Shown here in pieces: positions 10,047-23,992 of a stretch of 64,000 bases of DNA. How positions within the stretch are numbered: position 1 is the first letter of the stretch; each line of letters starts with the position of its first letter. Below the pieces are notes generated by a model. The model was not told the origin of the DNA. It ran no database searches and saw only the letters and a list, made by a program, of their open reading frames with translations. This stretch comes from Acetobacter peroxydans (GTDB lineage: Bacteria > Pseudomonadota > Alphaproteobacteria > Acetobacterales > Acetobacteraceae). The stretch spans positions 434,001 through 498,000 of the forward strand of contig NZ_BJMV01000001.1 in the NCBI RefSeq assembly GCF_006539345.1, written 5' to 3'. The translations under genes and the position numbers were made by a program.

Positions 10047-11959
10047 GGCGTGCTCCCGCCGAAGCCTGCTTCGGCCAGAGCGGTGTTCACCCCGGCTTGA
10101 CTGATGCGCGGCGGCGTGTTGCGTGACAGGGCATTGATATAGCTGGCGGCGATATCCTCGCCCACGGCCTGAGAAAGTCCCGCGCGAAGTTTGCTGACAG
10201 CCTGCTCTGGAGCCGGAGGATTAGGCACGAACACGCGTGTGACCACCGCGACAAAAAACGCATTATCGTCTTCCGCCATAAAAGCCTGTCCGGGTTTCAT
10301 GGTCGGCAGGGCTGTCATCAGTTCGGCAGGAATATTCTTGTTGGGGGTTGCCAGCGCAAAGGCGGCTCCACGAGTGGTCTGCGCTCCCGCCGCGTTCGTC
10401 GAACCCAGTGCGCCTTTGTCCTTGGCCGCCGTATAGAGAGCGGTTGCAGCCAGATCGGCTGCATGGCGGCGGTTTTCAGCCTGCCACGTGGCGAGAACCT
10501 GTGGCCGGGCGGCTTCAAAGCTCAGAGGGGCGGACGGCTTGACCGTGTCCACCACCACGGCAAACCAGCTATTGTCCGGCCCTTCGCTCAGGAATGGTGG
10601 GGCCCCTTCTTTCTGAGCGAAAATCTGGTGAATGATTGCATCACGCACGGCACCGCTTGCCGGAATCGGCGCGGGTGTTCCCTCGGCGGTCAGGCCCTGC
10701 GCGTTGAGCGTGCCGGAAATGGCGACAGCACCCAGCGTATCGGGGATGGCGTCGAGCCCCTTGGCTGCAATGGCGTCCTGCAGGGGGCGCAGGCGTTCAC
10801 TGATGGCCGAAGGCGTTGCCGCCTTGCGGTATTCATCAAGAATTTGTCCGCGTGCGGCGTCGTAAGGGGTCACGTGACCGGGCTTGATGTTCGAGATGCG
10901 GAAAACTGCCCAGCCCGCTTCTGTTTTTACCGGGGCGCTGATATCGCCAGCCGGAGCGCTGAAAATGGCCTTACGCAGGATTTCGGACGGGATGGCGGCT
11001 GCGCTGGTACCCGGCATGTCTACGGACGCCGCGTTGCCAGCCGCTTTCTGGGCAGCAGCCCAGTCGCCCGATGTGCGCCAGATAGAGCTGACACTCTGGG
11101 CCTGCTCCTGTGTCGGCAGGGTGATGAGCTGCACATCGCGCGTCTCAGGCGTATTGAAACGGCTGCCCTGCTCTTCGTAAATCTGTTTGATCCGGTTTTC
11201 GTCCAGCGTCAGGGTGTCCGCGACGGTCTGGGGCGAGAGCACGACAATCTGGGCGTGACGGAGTTCCGGCACGCGGAACAGCCAGGGGTGGTTGGCATAG
11301 TACCGGCGTAGGGCCTTGTCGTCCGGGGCGGCCGGTGTCGGTTGGGTAGCGAACGGAATGCGGGTGAAATCGACCACATGGGTTCGTGCGCCGAATGTAA
11401 TGAAGCGCCGCACCATGATATCGGGCACGCTTGCCCCCTCGGCCATGGGAAGCAGAACGGCGCGGACCGTCAGGTCATCGCGCACAAGCTGGATCACGTG
11501 CTCTTCCGTCAGGTGCCGTTGCTGCAGGATGGCGTTAAAGGTCGCACGGTCGAACTGTCCGTTCGCGCCCTTGAAATTGGGGAGCGAGAAAATTTCGTCA
11601 CGCACGGCGCTGTCAGGAATGATCAGGCCCATGTTCCGTGCGGCTTCCAGCACTTCGGCCCGGCCAGTGAGGCGCTGGAGAATCTGCAGCGCCATCTGGC
11701 GACGCATAATCGGTGAGAGCTGAGAGGGATCGCTCATGCCAGCCTGACGTGCCGCAGCAGGCAGTTCAGCCTGAAGTGCCGAGGCGAGCGAGCCCGCTGT
11801 TATGGTCTGTTTCCCGACCCGGGCCGCGACATCGTGCCCTTCATCCATATGGCCGATGACGTCGCCCACACCCCACCCGACAAAGGCGAGGAAAACAAGG
11901 ACGGCGGTCACACGGCCCAGCCACGATTCAACAAAAACTCGGCGCAGGTAGGAAATCAT
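10043..11959 (-). CDS. PpiD/SurA-like periplasmic folding factor (peptidyl-prolyl isomerase family)
   Basis: The protein is about 638 residues with one N-terminal membrane segment (near LGRVTAVLVFLAFVGWGVGDVI) followed by a large periplasmic part. This is the architecture of PpiD-type chaperones, with a SurA_N-like helical region, a parvulin-like region (AIPSEILRKAIFSAPAGDISAPVKTEAGWAVFRI) and a C-terminal chaperone region. The start MISYLRRVF at 11959 is preferred over an ATG ten codons upstream because it places the short basic stretch right before the membrane helix. Its stop overlaps trpE (ATGA). Linkage of this gene to trp genes is common in alphaproteobacteria. Whether the parvulin domain is active cannot be judged here. 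Confidence 0.85.
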   Translation of the reverse strand: MISYLRRVFVESWLGRVTAVLVFLAFVGWGVGDVIGHMDEGHDVAARVGKQTITAGSLASALQAELPAAARQAGMSDPSQLSPIMRRQMALQILQRLTGRAEVLEAARNMGLIIPDSAVRDEIFSLPNFKGANGQFDRATFNAILQQRHLTEEHVIQLVRDDLTVRAVLLPMAEGASVPDIMVRRFITFGARTHVVDFTRIPFATQPTPAAPDDKALRRYYANHPWLFRVPELRHAQIVVLSPQTVADTLTLDENRIKQIYEEQGSRFNTPETRDVQLITLPTQEQAQSVSSIWRTSGDWAAAQKAAGNAASVDMPGTSAAAIPSEILRKAIFSAPAGDISAPVKTEAGWAVFRISNIKPGHVTPYDAARGQILDEYRKAATPSAISERLRPLQDAIAAKGLDAIPDTLGAVAISGTLNAQGLTAEGTPAPIPASGAVRDAIIHQIFAQKEGAPPFLSEGPDNSWFAVVVDTVKPSAPLSFEAARPQVLATWQAENRRHAADLAATALYTAAKDKGALGSTNAAGAQTTRGAAFALATPNKNIPAELMTALPTMKPGQAFMAEDDNAFFVAVVTRVFVPNPPAPEQAVSKLRAGLSQAVGEDIAASYINALSRNTPPRISQAGVNTALAEAGFGGSTP

Positions 11960-12194
11960 CGCCTCAAGGATCCACCGCTTGTCAAACACTATGCCATTAT
12001 CATATTCAGGCGCGGCACCATAAGCGCAGGCGTGGCGCTTGACCAGCCATAACCGTGGCGCAGGATATGGCAGTTGTGGTTTTTGGCTTTATTTTGCCAG
12101 GAACGGTTGCCGCACCGACATGTGCATTTGCACAAACGTCACAAATGGACACAACGACGGTACGGCTGAATTAACGCGCGACAGGGAGCTGAGT

Positions 12195-12935
12195 ATGAGC
12201 AGGCAGATGATCGTCGGCAACTGGAAAATGAATGGCACATGTCAGGCCGCGCAGGCGCTGGTGGCAGGTCTTGTTGGCCGACTGCCCCAGGACAGCGCAG
12301 AGGTTGTGATCTGCCCGCCCTTTACCCAGCTTGCTTCTGTGGCTGACCAGCTTGTGGGCTCCTTCATCGGTCTTGGCGCTCAGGACTGCCATCAGGCGGC
12401 CAGTGGCGCCTATACGGGCGATATTTCAGCCCCCATGCTCGCCGATCTTGGTGTGTCGCATGTTATTCTGGGCCATTCCGAGCGACGGCAGGGCCATGCC
12501 GAACTGGATGAAACGGTGCGGGAAAAAGCTGTGGCCGCCATTCACGCGGGGCTAACGCCTATTATCTGCGTGGGCGAAACCGCGGAGCAGCGCGATGCCA
12601 ATCAGCATGAGGATGTTCTGGGCTGGCAGATCGAAGGCTCCCTGCCCGCAGGGTTTAGCGGCGTTCTGGCCTACGAACCGATCTGGGCCATTGGCGCTGG
12701 ACGCGCCGCGACTGAGGAGCAAATAGCCCAGACCATGGCTTTCTTGCGTGCTGAACTGCTTCGTCAGTTCGGAGAGGCTGGAAAAGCTGTCAAAATCCTG
12801 TATGGAGGTTCCGTAAACGCGGGGAACGCGCCGTCCATCCTGTCCATTCCCGAGGTGGCGGGCGCTCTGGTTGGCGGTGCCAGCCTGGACGCGGATGCGT
12901 TTCTTTCCATTGTGGGCGCGGCTTCGGCCTCCTGA
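12195..12935 (+). CDS. tpiA: Triosephosphate isomerase
   Basis: TpiA interconverts dihydroxyacetone phosphate and glyceraldehyde 3-phosphate. Catalytic residues are visible: Lys11 in GNWKMNG, His94 in LGHSERR and Glu161 in AYEPIWAIG, plus the C-terminal phosphate-binding YGGSVN and GALVGGASL. The 246-residue length is standard. The ATG at 12195 is chosen because GGGAG lies 6 nt upstream and homology begins there, although the frame is open further 5'. It is divergent from the folding-factor gene across a 235-bp gap. Confidence 0.97.
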   Translation: MSRQMIVGNWKMNGTCQAAQALVAGLVGRLPQDSAEVVICPPFTQLASVADQLVGSFIGLGAQDCHQAASGAYTGDISAPMLADLGVSHVILGHSERRQGHAELDETVREKAVAAIHAGLTPIICVGETAEQRDANQHEDVLGWQIEGSLPAGFSGVLAYEPIWAIGAGRAATEEQIAQTMAFLRAELLRQFGEAGKAVKILYGGSVNAGNAPSILSIPEVAGALVGGASLDADAFLSIVGAASAS

Positions 12936-12961
12936 CCCGCTGCACTGATCTGGAACCTGAT

Positions 12962-13300
12962 ATGACTACAGCCCTGCTGATCCTGCATTTCTGTGTCACC
13001 GTAGCCCTGATTGGCGTTGTGCTGATTCAGCGTAGCGAAGGGGGTGGTCTGGGTATTGGCAGCAGCCAGGGCATGGGGGCTTTCATGTCCGGTCGTGGCA
13101 CCGCCAACCTGCTGACCCGCACCACTGCCGTGCTGGCGGGGCTGTTCATGCTGCTGTCTCTGACCCTGGCCCTGCTTTACCGTGGCGGCGTAAGCGGCGT
13201 GGGGCATGATATTCTGGCCCAGCCGCAGGGTGCCGCGTCCGCGCCGCCGCAGGCTACGGTTTCCGTGCCACAGCCCGCACCGGCAACGCCCAAGCCCTGA
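12962..13300 (+). CDS. secG: Preprotein translocase subunit SecG
   Basis: SecG is a small membrane subunit of the SecYEG channel. The 112-residue protein has two hydrophobic segments (residues about 4-22 and 57-76) separated by the conserved IQRSEGGGLGIGSSQG loop, and an Ala/Pro/Gln-rich tail as is usual in alphaproteobacteria. It lies 26 bp after tpiA; the tpiA-secG-pyrG order is common in this class. Confidence 0.94.
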   Translation: MTTALLILHFCVTVALIGVVLIQRSEGGGLGIGSSQGMGAFMSGRGTANLLTRTTAVLAGLFMLLSLTLALLYRGGVSGVGHDILAQPQGAASAPPQATVSVPQPAPATPKP

Positions 13301-13312
13301 CTTTATCCAACG

Positions 13313-13336
13313 CTCCACCTGCCGGCATGGGTGGAG
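13313..13336 (+). terminator. Possible hairpin terminator between secG and pyrG
   Basis: CTCCACC (13313-13319) pairs with GGTGGAG (13330-13336) around a 10-nt loop and is followed by TATAGTTTAT. The T-run is poor, so this is only a candidate for partial termination after secG. Confidence 0.3.
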
Positions 13337-13388
13337 TATAGTTTATCGGCTATGGTCTCCGCGTGCGTTGGTGCATGTGGGGGCCTAG

Positions 13389-15907
<2,519 letters not shown>

Positions 15908-15949
15908 ACTGTTGGAAGCCTAACGCTTCCCAACAGAACATGGTTTTAT

Positions 15950-15977
15950 AAGGCCCGCCATTATCAAGGCGGGCCTT
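15950..15977 (+). terminator. Intrinsic terminator between convergent kdsA and gyrB
   Basis: AAGGCCCGCC (15950-15959) and GGCGGGCCTT (15968-15977) form a perfect 10-bp stem with an 8-nt loop, followed on the plus strand by TCCTGTTTT. It terminates kdsA and, being symmetrical, may also serve gyrB on the other strand. A second, imperfect hairpin (GTTGGAAG / CTTCCCAAC, 15911-15933) precedes it. Confidence 0.8.
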
Positions 15978-15984
15978 TCCTGTT

Positions 15985-18516
<2,532 letters not shown>

Positions 18517-19629
18517 TCAGCTCGGCAAAAAAGCGCCCTGCTGCAGAGTGCTGAAACGGGCATGGGATTTCAGGTCGGCGAATGGTTCTGCATCGGTGCC
18601 GGTCAGAATGACTGTTGTGCGGAAAGAGCGTACGCTTTCCAGCAGCGTGGCACGCCGTCCGGCGTCAAGATGCACCAACGGCTCATCCAGCAGCAGGAGC
18701 GGAGGCGTATTGCGCCGGTCTTCTACCAGCCGTGCGTGCGCCAGAATGATCCCCAACAGCAGCGCTTTCTGCTGCCCTGTGCTGGCCAGCGCGGCTTGCT
18801 GGCCAGACTGGAAATCCGCGAGCAGGAAATCGCTCCGGTGCACGCCAAATGACGTGCGGCCGCGTGTACGGTCGTGTTCGCGCAGGCTTTCCAGGCGCGT
18901 GCGGAGCCAGTCTTCTACGGCAAGGGCTGGCTGTTGCAGCAGTTTATCGCTGATAGGGCACGCCATGTGAACCTGTATGGCGGGGAATGCTCCCAGTGCC
19001 GTGCTGGCGTAATGTGCGAGAAGATGCACCACGTCATTGCGTGCTGCGGCTACGGCCACAGCATGTTGCGCCATGGTTGCCTCCAGCGCGGCCAGCCACG
19101 CCCGCTCGCCAAAACGGCTTTGCAGCAGGCGGTTGCGCTGGGTCATTGCGCGGTCATAGGCAGCAAGTTCGCGCGTATGTTGAGGCGTTACAGCGATCAC
19201 CAACCTATCCAGGAAGCGCCTGCGCCCTGATGCCCCTTCGTTGAACAGCCGATCCATCTGCGGGGTGATCCATACGGCCGCTGGCGCTTCCTCCCATCCG
19301 GCGGCGCTACGGCTTTGCCTGCCATTGAATAGAAAGCTGCGGCGTGATCCCTCAGCTCCCGGCTGTGCGCCGGTACCGATTTCAACCGGGCACCCGTCGA
19401 TTTCGAAAGTGCCGGAAATACCCCATGTCGTGCTGCCGTTGCGGCCAAGCTGGGCCAGCGGAGCTGCGCGCAGTCCACGGCCCGGCGAGAGCAGGGAGAT
19501 CGCTTCAAGCAGATTGGTTTTGCCGCTGCCGTTGGCCCCCGTCAGCACCAGAAGTGGACTGTCAGGCTGCCAGGTCAGGCGTTTATAATTGCGGAACTGC
19601 GTGAGCGTCAGCCTCAGGAGCCTTTGCAT
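18517..19629 (-). CDS. recF: DNA replication and repair protein RecF
   Basis: RecF is an SMC-like ATPase that loads RecA at single-strand gaps. Walker A is GANGSGKTN, and the signature and Walker B regions include GQQKALLLGIILAHA and LLLLDEPLVHLD. The start at 19629 (MQRLLRLTLTQFRNYK) matches the family N-terminus, with a length of 370 residues. It is between dnaN and gyrB, with gaps of about 100 bp on each side. Confidence 0.95.
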   Translation of the reverse strand: MQRLLRLTLTQFRNYKRLTWQPDSPLLVLTGANGSGKTNLLEAISLLSPGRGLRAAPLAQLGRNGSTTWGISGTFEIDGCPVEIGTGAQPGAEGSRRSFLFNGRQSRSAAGWEEAPAAVWITPQMDRLFNEGASGRRRFLDRLVIAVTPQHTRELAAYDRAMTQRNRLLQSRFGERAWLAALEATMAQHAVAVAAARNDVVHLLAHYASTALGAFPAIQVHMACPISDKLLQQPALAVEDWLRTRLESLREHDRTRGRTSFGVHRSDFLLADFQSGQQAALASTGQQKALLLGIILAHARLVEDRRNTPPLLLLDEPLVHLDAGRRATLLESVRSFRTTVILTGTDAEPFADLKSHARFSTLQQGAFLPS

Positions 19630-19734
19630 GGCCCTGCATTTCCACCAGTTTGTAGGCCGCGTATGCCAGCCCATGCGCGGCTAAAGAATGGGCTGGCGGT
19701 CATATGGGTAATTCTGTGCCGAGTGGGAGTGCGC

Positions 19735-20859
19735 TCACACACGCATGGGCATGAGCACGTACAGGGCGGAAGGGCTATCAACGTCGCGTACAATGGTTGG
19801 AGAAGCGCTGTCCGCAAAAATGAACTCCACCTCTTTTTCCACCTGATCCGTCACGTCGTTGAGGTAACGGGCCTGAAAGCCGATTTCGAGTGCTTCGGCC
19901 GTATAGGAAATGCGGTTGTCATCCAGTTCTTCCTTGGCGACGCCCTGCTCGGCGCTGGAAGCGGAAAGCGTCAGAAGACCGGGTTCCAGTGTCAGTTTGA
20001 CAGGGCGTGAGCGTTCCTGACTGATAGCCGCGACACGGGCTACCGCATCGGAGAAGTCTTTTTTGCCTACACGCAGCACGCGGTTGTTATTGCGTGGGAT
20101 AACGCGCTCGTATTCAGGGAACGTGCCGTCAATCAGCTTGGAGGTCAGGACAACTGGCCCGACCGTAAACTGGATACGGGTTTCTGACAGGGCCACGGCG
20201 ATTTCTTCTGGAGCCTCATCAATCAGCTTGCGAAGCTCGCTAATGGTCTTGCGGGGAATGATAACGCCGGGAATGCCGGATGCCCCGGCAGGCAGAGCCG
20301 CCTGCACACGCGCCAAACGGTGGCCATCGGTGGCGACAGCGCGCAGCATGGCTTCACCGTCCACGTCGGTAGCGTGCAGGTAAATGCCGTTCAGGTAATA
20401 ACGCGTTTCTTCGGTTGAAATGGCAAAGCGCGTCCGGTCGATCAATCCACGGAGGATGGCCGAGGCGAGGTTGAAACTGTGTGGGAAGTCTCCTGCCCCC
20501 ATGGATGGAAAATCATCCACGCCCAGTACGTTCAGACGGGTGGCGTAACGCCCGGCGCGTAGGTGAAGCTGCCCGTCGTCGCCGTTCTGGTCCAGTTCGA
20601 CAGCGACCCCATCGGGGAGCTTACGCACGATTTCGTACAATACGGCGGCCGGGGCCGTGGTGGCCCCTTCCCGGCTGATATTGGCCGCAATGTGCTCTAC
20701 CACCTCAATTTCCATATCGGTGGCCTTGAGGCTAAGCTGCCCCTGCGCCGCCTGAATGAGAACGTTGGCCAGAATGGGAATGGTGTTACGTTTTTCCGCG
20801 ACGCTCTGGATATGAGCCAATGCCTTGAGCAGTGTCGCGCGTTCCGCCGAAAATTTCAT
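19735..20859 (-). CDS. dnaN: DNA polymerase III beta sliding clamp
   Basis: The beta clamp tethers DNA polymerase to DNA. The 374-residue protein has the three-domain clamp pattern: N-terminal MKFSAERATLLKAL, a central RYYLNGIYLH segment and the C-terminal LYVLMPMRV, which closes the protein-binding pocket. It lies 115 bp downstream of dnaA. Confidence 0.97.
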   Translation of the reverse strand: MKFSAERATLLKALAHIQSVAEKRNTIPILANVLIQAAQGQLSLKATDMEIEVVEHIAANISREGATTAPAAVLYEIVRKLPDGVAVELDQNGDDGQLHLRAGRYATRLNVLGVDDFPSMGAGDFPHSFNLASAILRGLIDRTRFAISTEETRYYLNGIYLHATDVDGEAMLRAVATDGHRLARVQAALPAGASGIPGVIIPRKTISELRKLIDEAPEEIAVALSETRIQFTVGPVVLTSKLIDGTFPEYERVIPRNNNRVLRVGKKDFSDAVARVAAISQERSRPVKLTLEPGLLTLSASSAEQGVAKEELDDNRISYTAEALEIGFQARYLNDVTDQVEKEVEFIFADSASPTIVRDVDSPSALYVLMPMRV

Positions 20860-20974
20860 CTGGTTCTCGTTCCCTGCACATGGGCGCGCCCCTGACTGGA
20901 GCGCGCGGCATCATCCCATAAAAAAGTAACAGTCGGCAATAATCAGTCAATCCCCCTGAGGGGCCTAAGTTTTT

Positions 20975-22402
20975 TCAGCTTTCAAGCATCCTGCGCAGCA
21001 GTTCCACATCTTCGGCAAAAGCGGCATCGCGTTCCATCAGTTCGCTCACGCGGCTGACCGCGTGCATGACGGTCGTGTGGTCACGATTGCCGAATTTACG
21101 CCCGATCTCAGGTAGGGAGCGGCTGGTAAGTTGCTTGGCCAGATACATGGCCACCTGACGCGGGCGGGCGACATTGCGTGCGCGGCGCGCGGAGGACATG
21201 TCCGTCAGCCGGATATTCCAGTGCTCGGCGACTTTTTTCTGGATTTCCTCGATGGTCACACGTCGGTCATGCGCCTTGAGAATGTCGTGCAGGACATCCT
21301 GCGTTGCCTCAAGCGTGACCGGACGACCGAACAGGTTGGCATGGGCAATCAGCCTGTTGAGCGCGCCTTCCAGTTCACGGACGTTGGAGGTGATCTTGTG
21401 CGCCAGAAATTCCAGCACCTTGGCGGGCACGACCACACCGGATGTAGCGGCCTTGGATTCAAGGATGGAAATGCGGAGTTCGAACGTGGTGGCGTGAATA
21501 TCCGCCACCATGCCACAGCCAAGCCGTGTGCGCAGTCGATCTTCCAGCCCGGAAAGGTCAGATGGAGATTTATCAGCCGAGACAACGATCTGGCGCCCGG
21601 CGTCCACCAGCGCGTTGAATGTATGGAAGAACTCTTCCTGCGTGTTGTCCTTGCCGATGAGGAACTGCAAATCGTCGATCATCAGCACGTCAACGGAGCG
21701 AAGCTGCTCCTTAAACTCGATGGTCGATTGCGAGCGGATGGCCGCGATAAAGCGGTACATGAACTTCTCGGCCGACATGTAGGCTACCGAAACCTGCCCT
21801 GTCTTGAGCAGTTCCGCACCGATGGCGTGCATCAGATGCGTCTTGCCAAGTCCCACACCCCCGTAAAGGAAGAGCGGGTTAAACCCTGCGCTGGAAGGCT
21901 TTTCCGCCACCCGGCGAGCGCAGGCATAGGCAAATTCGTTCGGTTTGCCCACCACGAAGGTGTCGAAGGTAAACCGGCTGTCGAGGGCCGTTACCAGATC
22001 GCTGCGACTGTCTGGAGCAGGCGCACGTGCAGGCGGGCTGTCTTCGACCGGGGGTTGAGCACTGGGGCGGGAGGCGGGTGGTGTTGGAGCCACCGGATCA
22101 CCTGCCCGTGCCACCTGCAATTCCACCCGACGCAGGAACGGAACTTCCTGATGCCATAGGTCGCTCAGTCGATCGCCATACTGGCTGCGAACCCAGTCTC
22201 GCAGAAAGCGTGTTGGCAGTAGCAGCGTGATTTCATCATCATCGACAGGGCCGAGTGCGATCTTGGTCAGCCAGGTCCGGTATTCGACTTCACCGACCTC
22301 ATCCTTCAGGCGGGCGCAGATACGCAGCCACGATTCCTCAAGTCCTTTACCATTGTGCAGTCCGGAAAAGGCGCTTTCGTCATCGTCCACCCCGATTGTC
22401 AT
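20975..22402 (-). CDS. dnaA: Chromosomal replication initiator DnaA
   Basis: DnaA is an AAA+ protein that opens the replication origin. Domain I covers about residues 20-100 (WLRICARLKDEVGEVEYRTWL). Domain II is a Pro/Ala-rich linker (102-135). Domain III has Walker A GGVGLGKTH (181-189) and Walker B VLMIDDLQFL. Domain IV carries the DNA-binding signature DHTTVMHAV. The length is 475 residues. It heads dnaA-dnaN-recF-gyrB, with rpsT upstream on the same strand. Confidence 0.97.
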   Translation of the reverse strand: MTIGVDDDESAFSGLHNGKGLEESWLRICARLKDEVGEVEYRTWLTKIALGPVDDDEITLLLPTRFLRDWVRSQYGDRLSDLWHQEVPFLRRVELQVARAGDPVAPTPPASRPSAQPPVEDSPPARAPAPDSRSDLVTALDSRFTFDTFVVGKPNEFAYACARRVAEKPSSAGFNPLFLYGGVGLGKTHLMHAIGAELLKTGQVSVAYMSAEKFMYRFIAAIRSQSTIEFKEQLRSVDVLMIDDLQFLIGKDNTQEEFFHTFNALVDAGRQIVVSADKSPSDLSGLEDRLRTRLGCGMVADIHATTFELRISILESKAATSGVVVPAKVLEFLAHKITSNVRELEGALNRLIAHANLFGRPVTLEATQDVLHDILKAHDRRVTIEEIQKKVAEHWNIRLTDMSSARRARNVARPRQVAMYLAKQLTSRSLPEIGRKFGNRDHTTVMHAVSRVSELMERDAAFAEDVELLRRMLES

Positions 22403-22650
22403 TTTTGCTCCCGAGCAGTTAAGGGGCGCGAATCCCGCGCATCTTCAAAGGCGACAGAACACGCCGGTTGCGGCGCGATGTTCAGGTCAACGGTTCTTGG
22501 GGGTATGTATGCCAGCGCGGTCGAGCCAGCGCGGTCTGTCCCTGCAACCGAAAAAACATTCAACCAGAATAGGCCCCAGCGCACCGCCGGGCAACGAAAA
22601 ACTGCCCCCATTCCGGGGGGAAATTCGCATGGGTGTGCTTGAGAAAAAAC
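22403..22650. other. Spacer between rpsT terminator and dnaA
   Basis: About 250 bp upstream of dnaA with no convincing gene. It should contain the dnaA promoter. I looked for DnaA boxes (TTATCCACA and one-mismatch forms) and an AT-rich unwinding stretch and saw neither, so I do not call an origin here. Confidence 0.6.
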
Positions 22651-22682
22651 AAAGCCGAATCATCAGCTGATGATTCGGCTTT
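22651..22682 (-). terminator. Intrinsic terminator of rpsT (32-bp perfect palindrome)
   Basis: AAAGCCGAATCATCAG (22651-22666) is followed directly by its exact reverse complement (22667-22682). On the minus strand the hairpin is followed by GTTTTTTC, a good U-tract, so it ends transcription from rpsT before dnaA. Confidence 0.9.
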
Positions 22683-22728
22683 GCTGTGCATCTCAAGCGT
22701 GCCGGCCTTTTTGGCCCGCCGCGTGGCT

Positions 22729-22998
22729 TCAGGCGGTTGCCAGAGCCTTCACGCGAGCGGACAGGCGGGAAATCTTGCGCGCCACAGTGTTGTGGTGGAT
22801 GACACCCTTGGTGGCAGCGCGCTGGATTTCAGGCTGAGCAATGCGCAGGGCTTCACGGGCACCATCATGATCGCCAGCGGCGATTGCGGTTTCAACCTTC
22901 TTGATAAAGGTACGCATGCGGGATTTGCGGGCCGTGTTGCGTGCAGTCCGCTTCGCGGTCTGCCGGATGCGCTTACGCGCCGAAGCGATGTTCGCCAT
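22729..22998 (-). CDS. rpsT: 30S ribosomal protein S20
   Basis: S20 is a small basic protein that binds 16S rRNA. The 89-residue product starts [13 protein letters not shown] and shows [17 protein letters not shown] and [16 protein letters not shown], all typical. The ATG at 22998 is chosen over a farther one that would add 30 hydrophobic, unconserved residues. The rpsT-dnaA neighbourhood is conserved in many alphaproteobacteria. A strong terminator follows. Confidence 0.97.
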   Translation of the reverse strand: MANIASARKRIRQTAKRTARNTARKSRMRTFIKKVETAIAAGDHDGAREALRIAQPEIQRAATKGVIHHNTVARKISRLSARVKALATA

Positions 22999-23123
22999 GA
23001 GTTTCTGTTCTGTCCAGCACTGATATAAAAGAAAGGCAGCCAACATGTCGGCCACAAGAGTAAGCGGCTCTGTAATGCAGGCAGGCATGTCACGTCAAGC
23101 ATGTTCAGTGTATGCGCGTATTT

Positions 23124-23963
23124 TCACCCGGTTTTCTGGTGCCTTGGGCAGAAAAAGCTGGAACGCCCTGACTGGACCATGCGCTCCACACCCATGCAGC
23201 CAGGTGGGCCGGGGCAGCGCGGACAGGGCTCACCAGCGCGCCCGTATACTCGCCATGCGTGCTGGAAATACCCCATATCTCCTTCTGGGCGGACATAATC
23301 GCGCAGACTTGACCCACCGGCTTCCACGGCTTCGCGCAAAACAGTCCGTATGGCTTTGACCAGCTTGCCTGCCGCCGGGCGTGTCAGGGCTTCTGCCGGC
23401 AGGGCCGGATGCAGGTCTGCCCGGTAGAGCGCTTCGGCTACATAGATATTGCCTAGTCCGGCTACTATTTTCTGGTCGAGCAGTATGGATTTGAGAGGCG
23501 CCCTGCGGCCAGAACACGCAGCGAGCAGCGTTGCGGCCGTAAACTGTGGTCCCAGTGGTTCCGGCCCCATATCGCGTAGCAGGGGGTGCGTTTCTTCGGC
23601 GGCTGTTTCCACCAGACCCAGCGCGCCGAACCGGCGCGGATCGACATACGCGACGCGATCCCCCTCGATCATGTGGAAGGTCACATGCTCGTGCGGTGCG
23701 GGCGTGGCTTCAGAATCGAGAACGATCTTACCGGACATGCCCAGATGCAGCAGGATGGACATCTCACCCGACAGGCGGACAAGAATATACTTTCCCCGCC
23801 GCAGAAAGCTCGTAATGCGCCGTCCGCTGACCGTTTGGGAAAAACTGGCGGGAATCCGCCATCTCAGGTCATGGCGATGGACGGTGGCGTGCTGAATGAT
23901 ACGGTTTTGCAGCGCATTCGACATACCGCGCATCACCGTTTCGACTTCTGGGAGTTCCGGCAT
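23124..23963 (-). CDS. mutM: Formamidopyrimidine-DNA glycosylase
   Basis: MutM excises 8-oxoguanine and ring-opened purines and nicks the abasic site. The catalytic N-terminus is MPELPEVET (Pro2 nucleophile, Glu3). The H2TH region and the NIYVAEALYRA element are present. The C-terminal zinc finger begins EPCPRC, but its last ligand pair reads FFCPRH rather than the usual Cys-x2-Cys, so the finger is of CCCH type. At 279 residues the length is normal. It is divergent from ubiE with only 29 bp between the start codons. Confidence 0.95.
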   Translation of the reverse strand: MPELPEVETVMRGMSNALQNRIIQHATVHRHDLRWRIPASFSQTVSGRRITSFLRRGKYILVRLSGEMSILLHLGMSGKIVLDSEATPAPHEHVTFHMIEGDRVAYVDPRRFGALGLVETAAEETHPLLRDMGPEPLGPQFTAATLLAACSGRRAPLKSILLDQKIVAGLGNIYVAEALYRADLHPALPAEALTRPAAGKLVKAIRTVLREAVEAGGSSLRDYVRPEGDMGYFQHAWRVYGRAGEPCPRCPGPPGCMGVERMVQSGRSSFFCPRHQKTG

Positions 23964-23992
23964 GGTAGCAAAGCAGGGTATAGAGGAAACCC

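Noticed and set aside
22403..22650. Replication origin in the rpsT-dnaA gap
   Set aside because: No DnaA box cluster or AT-rich unwinding region was found by eye; context alone is not enough.
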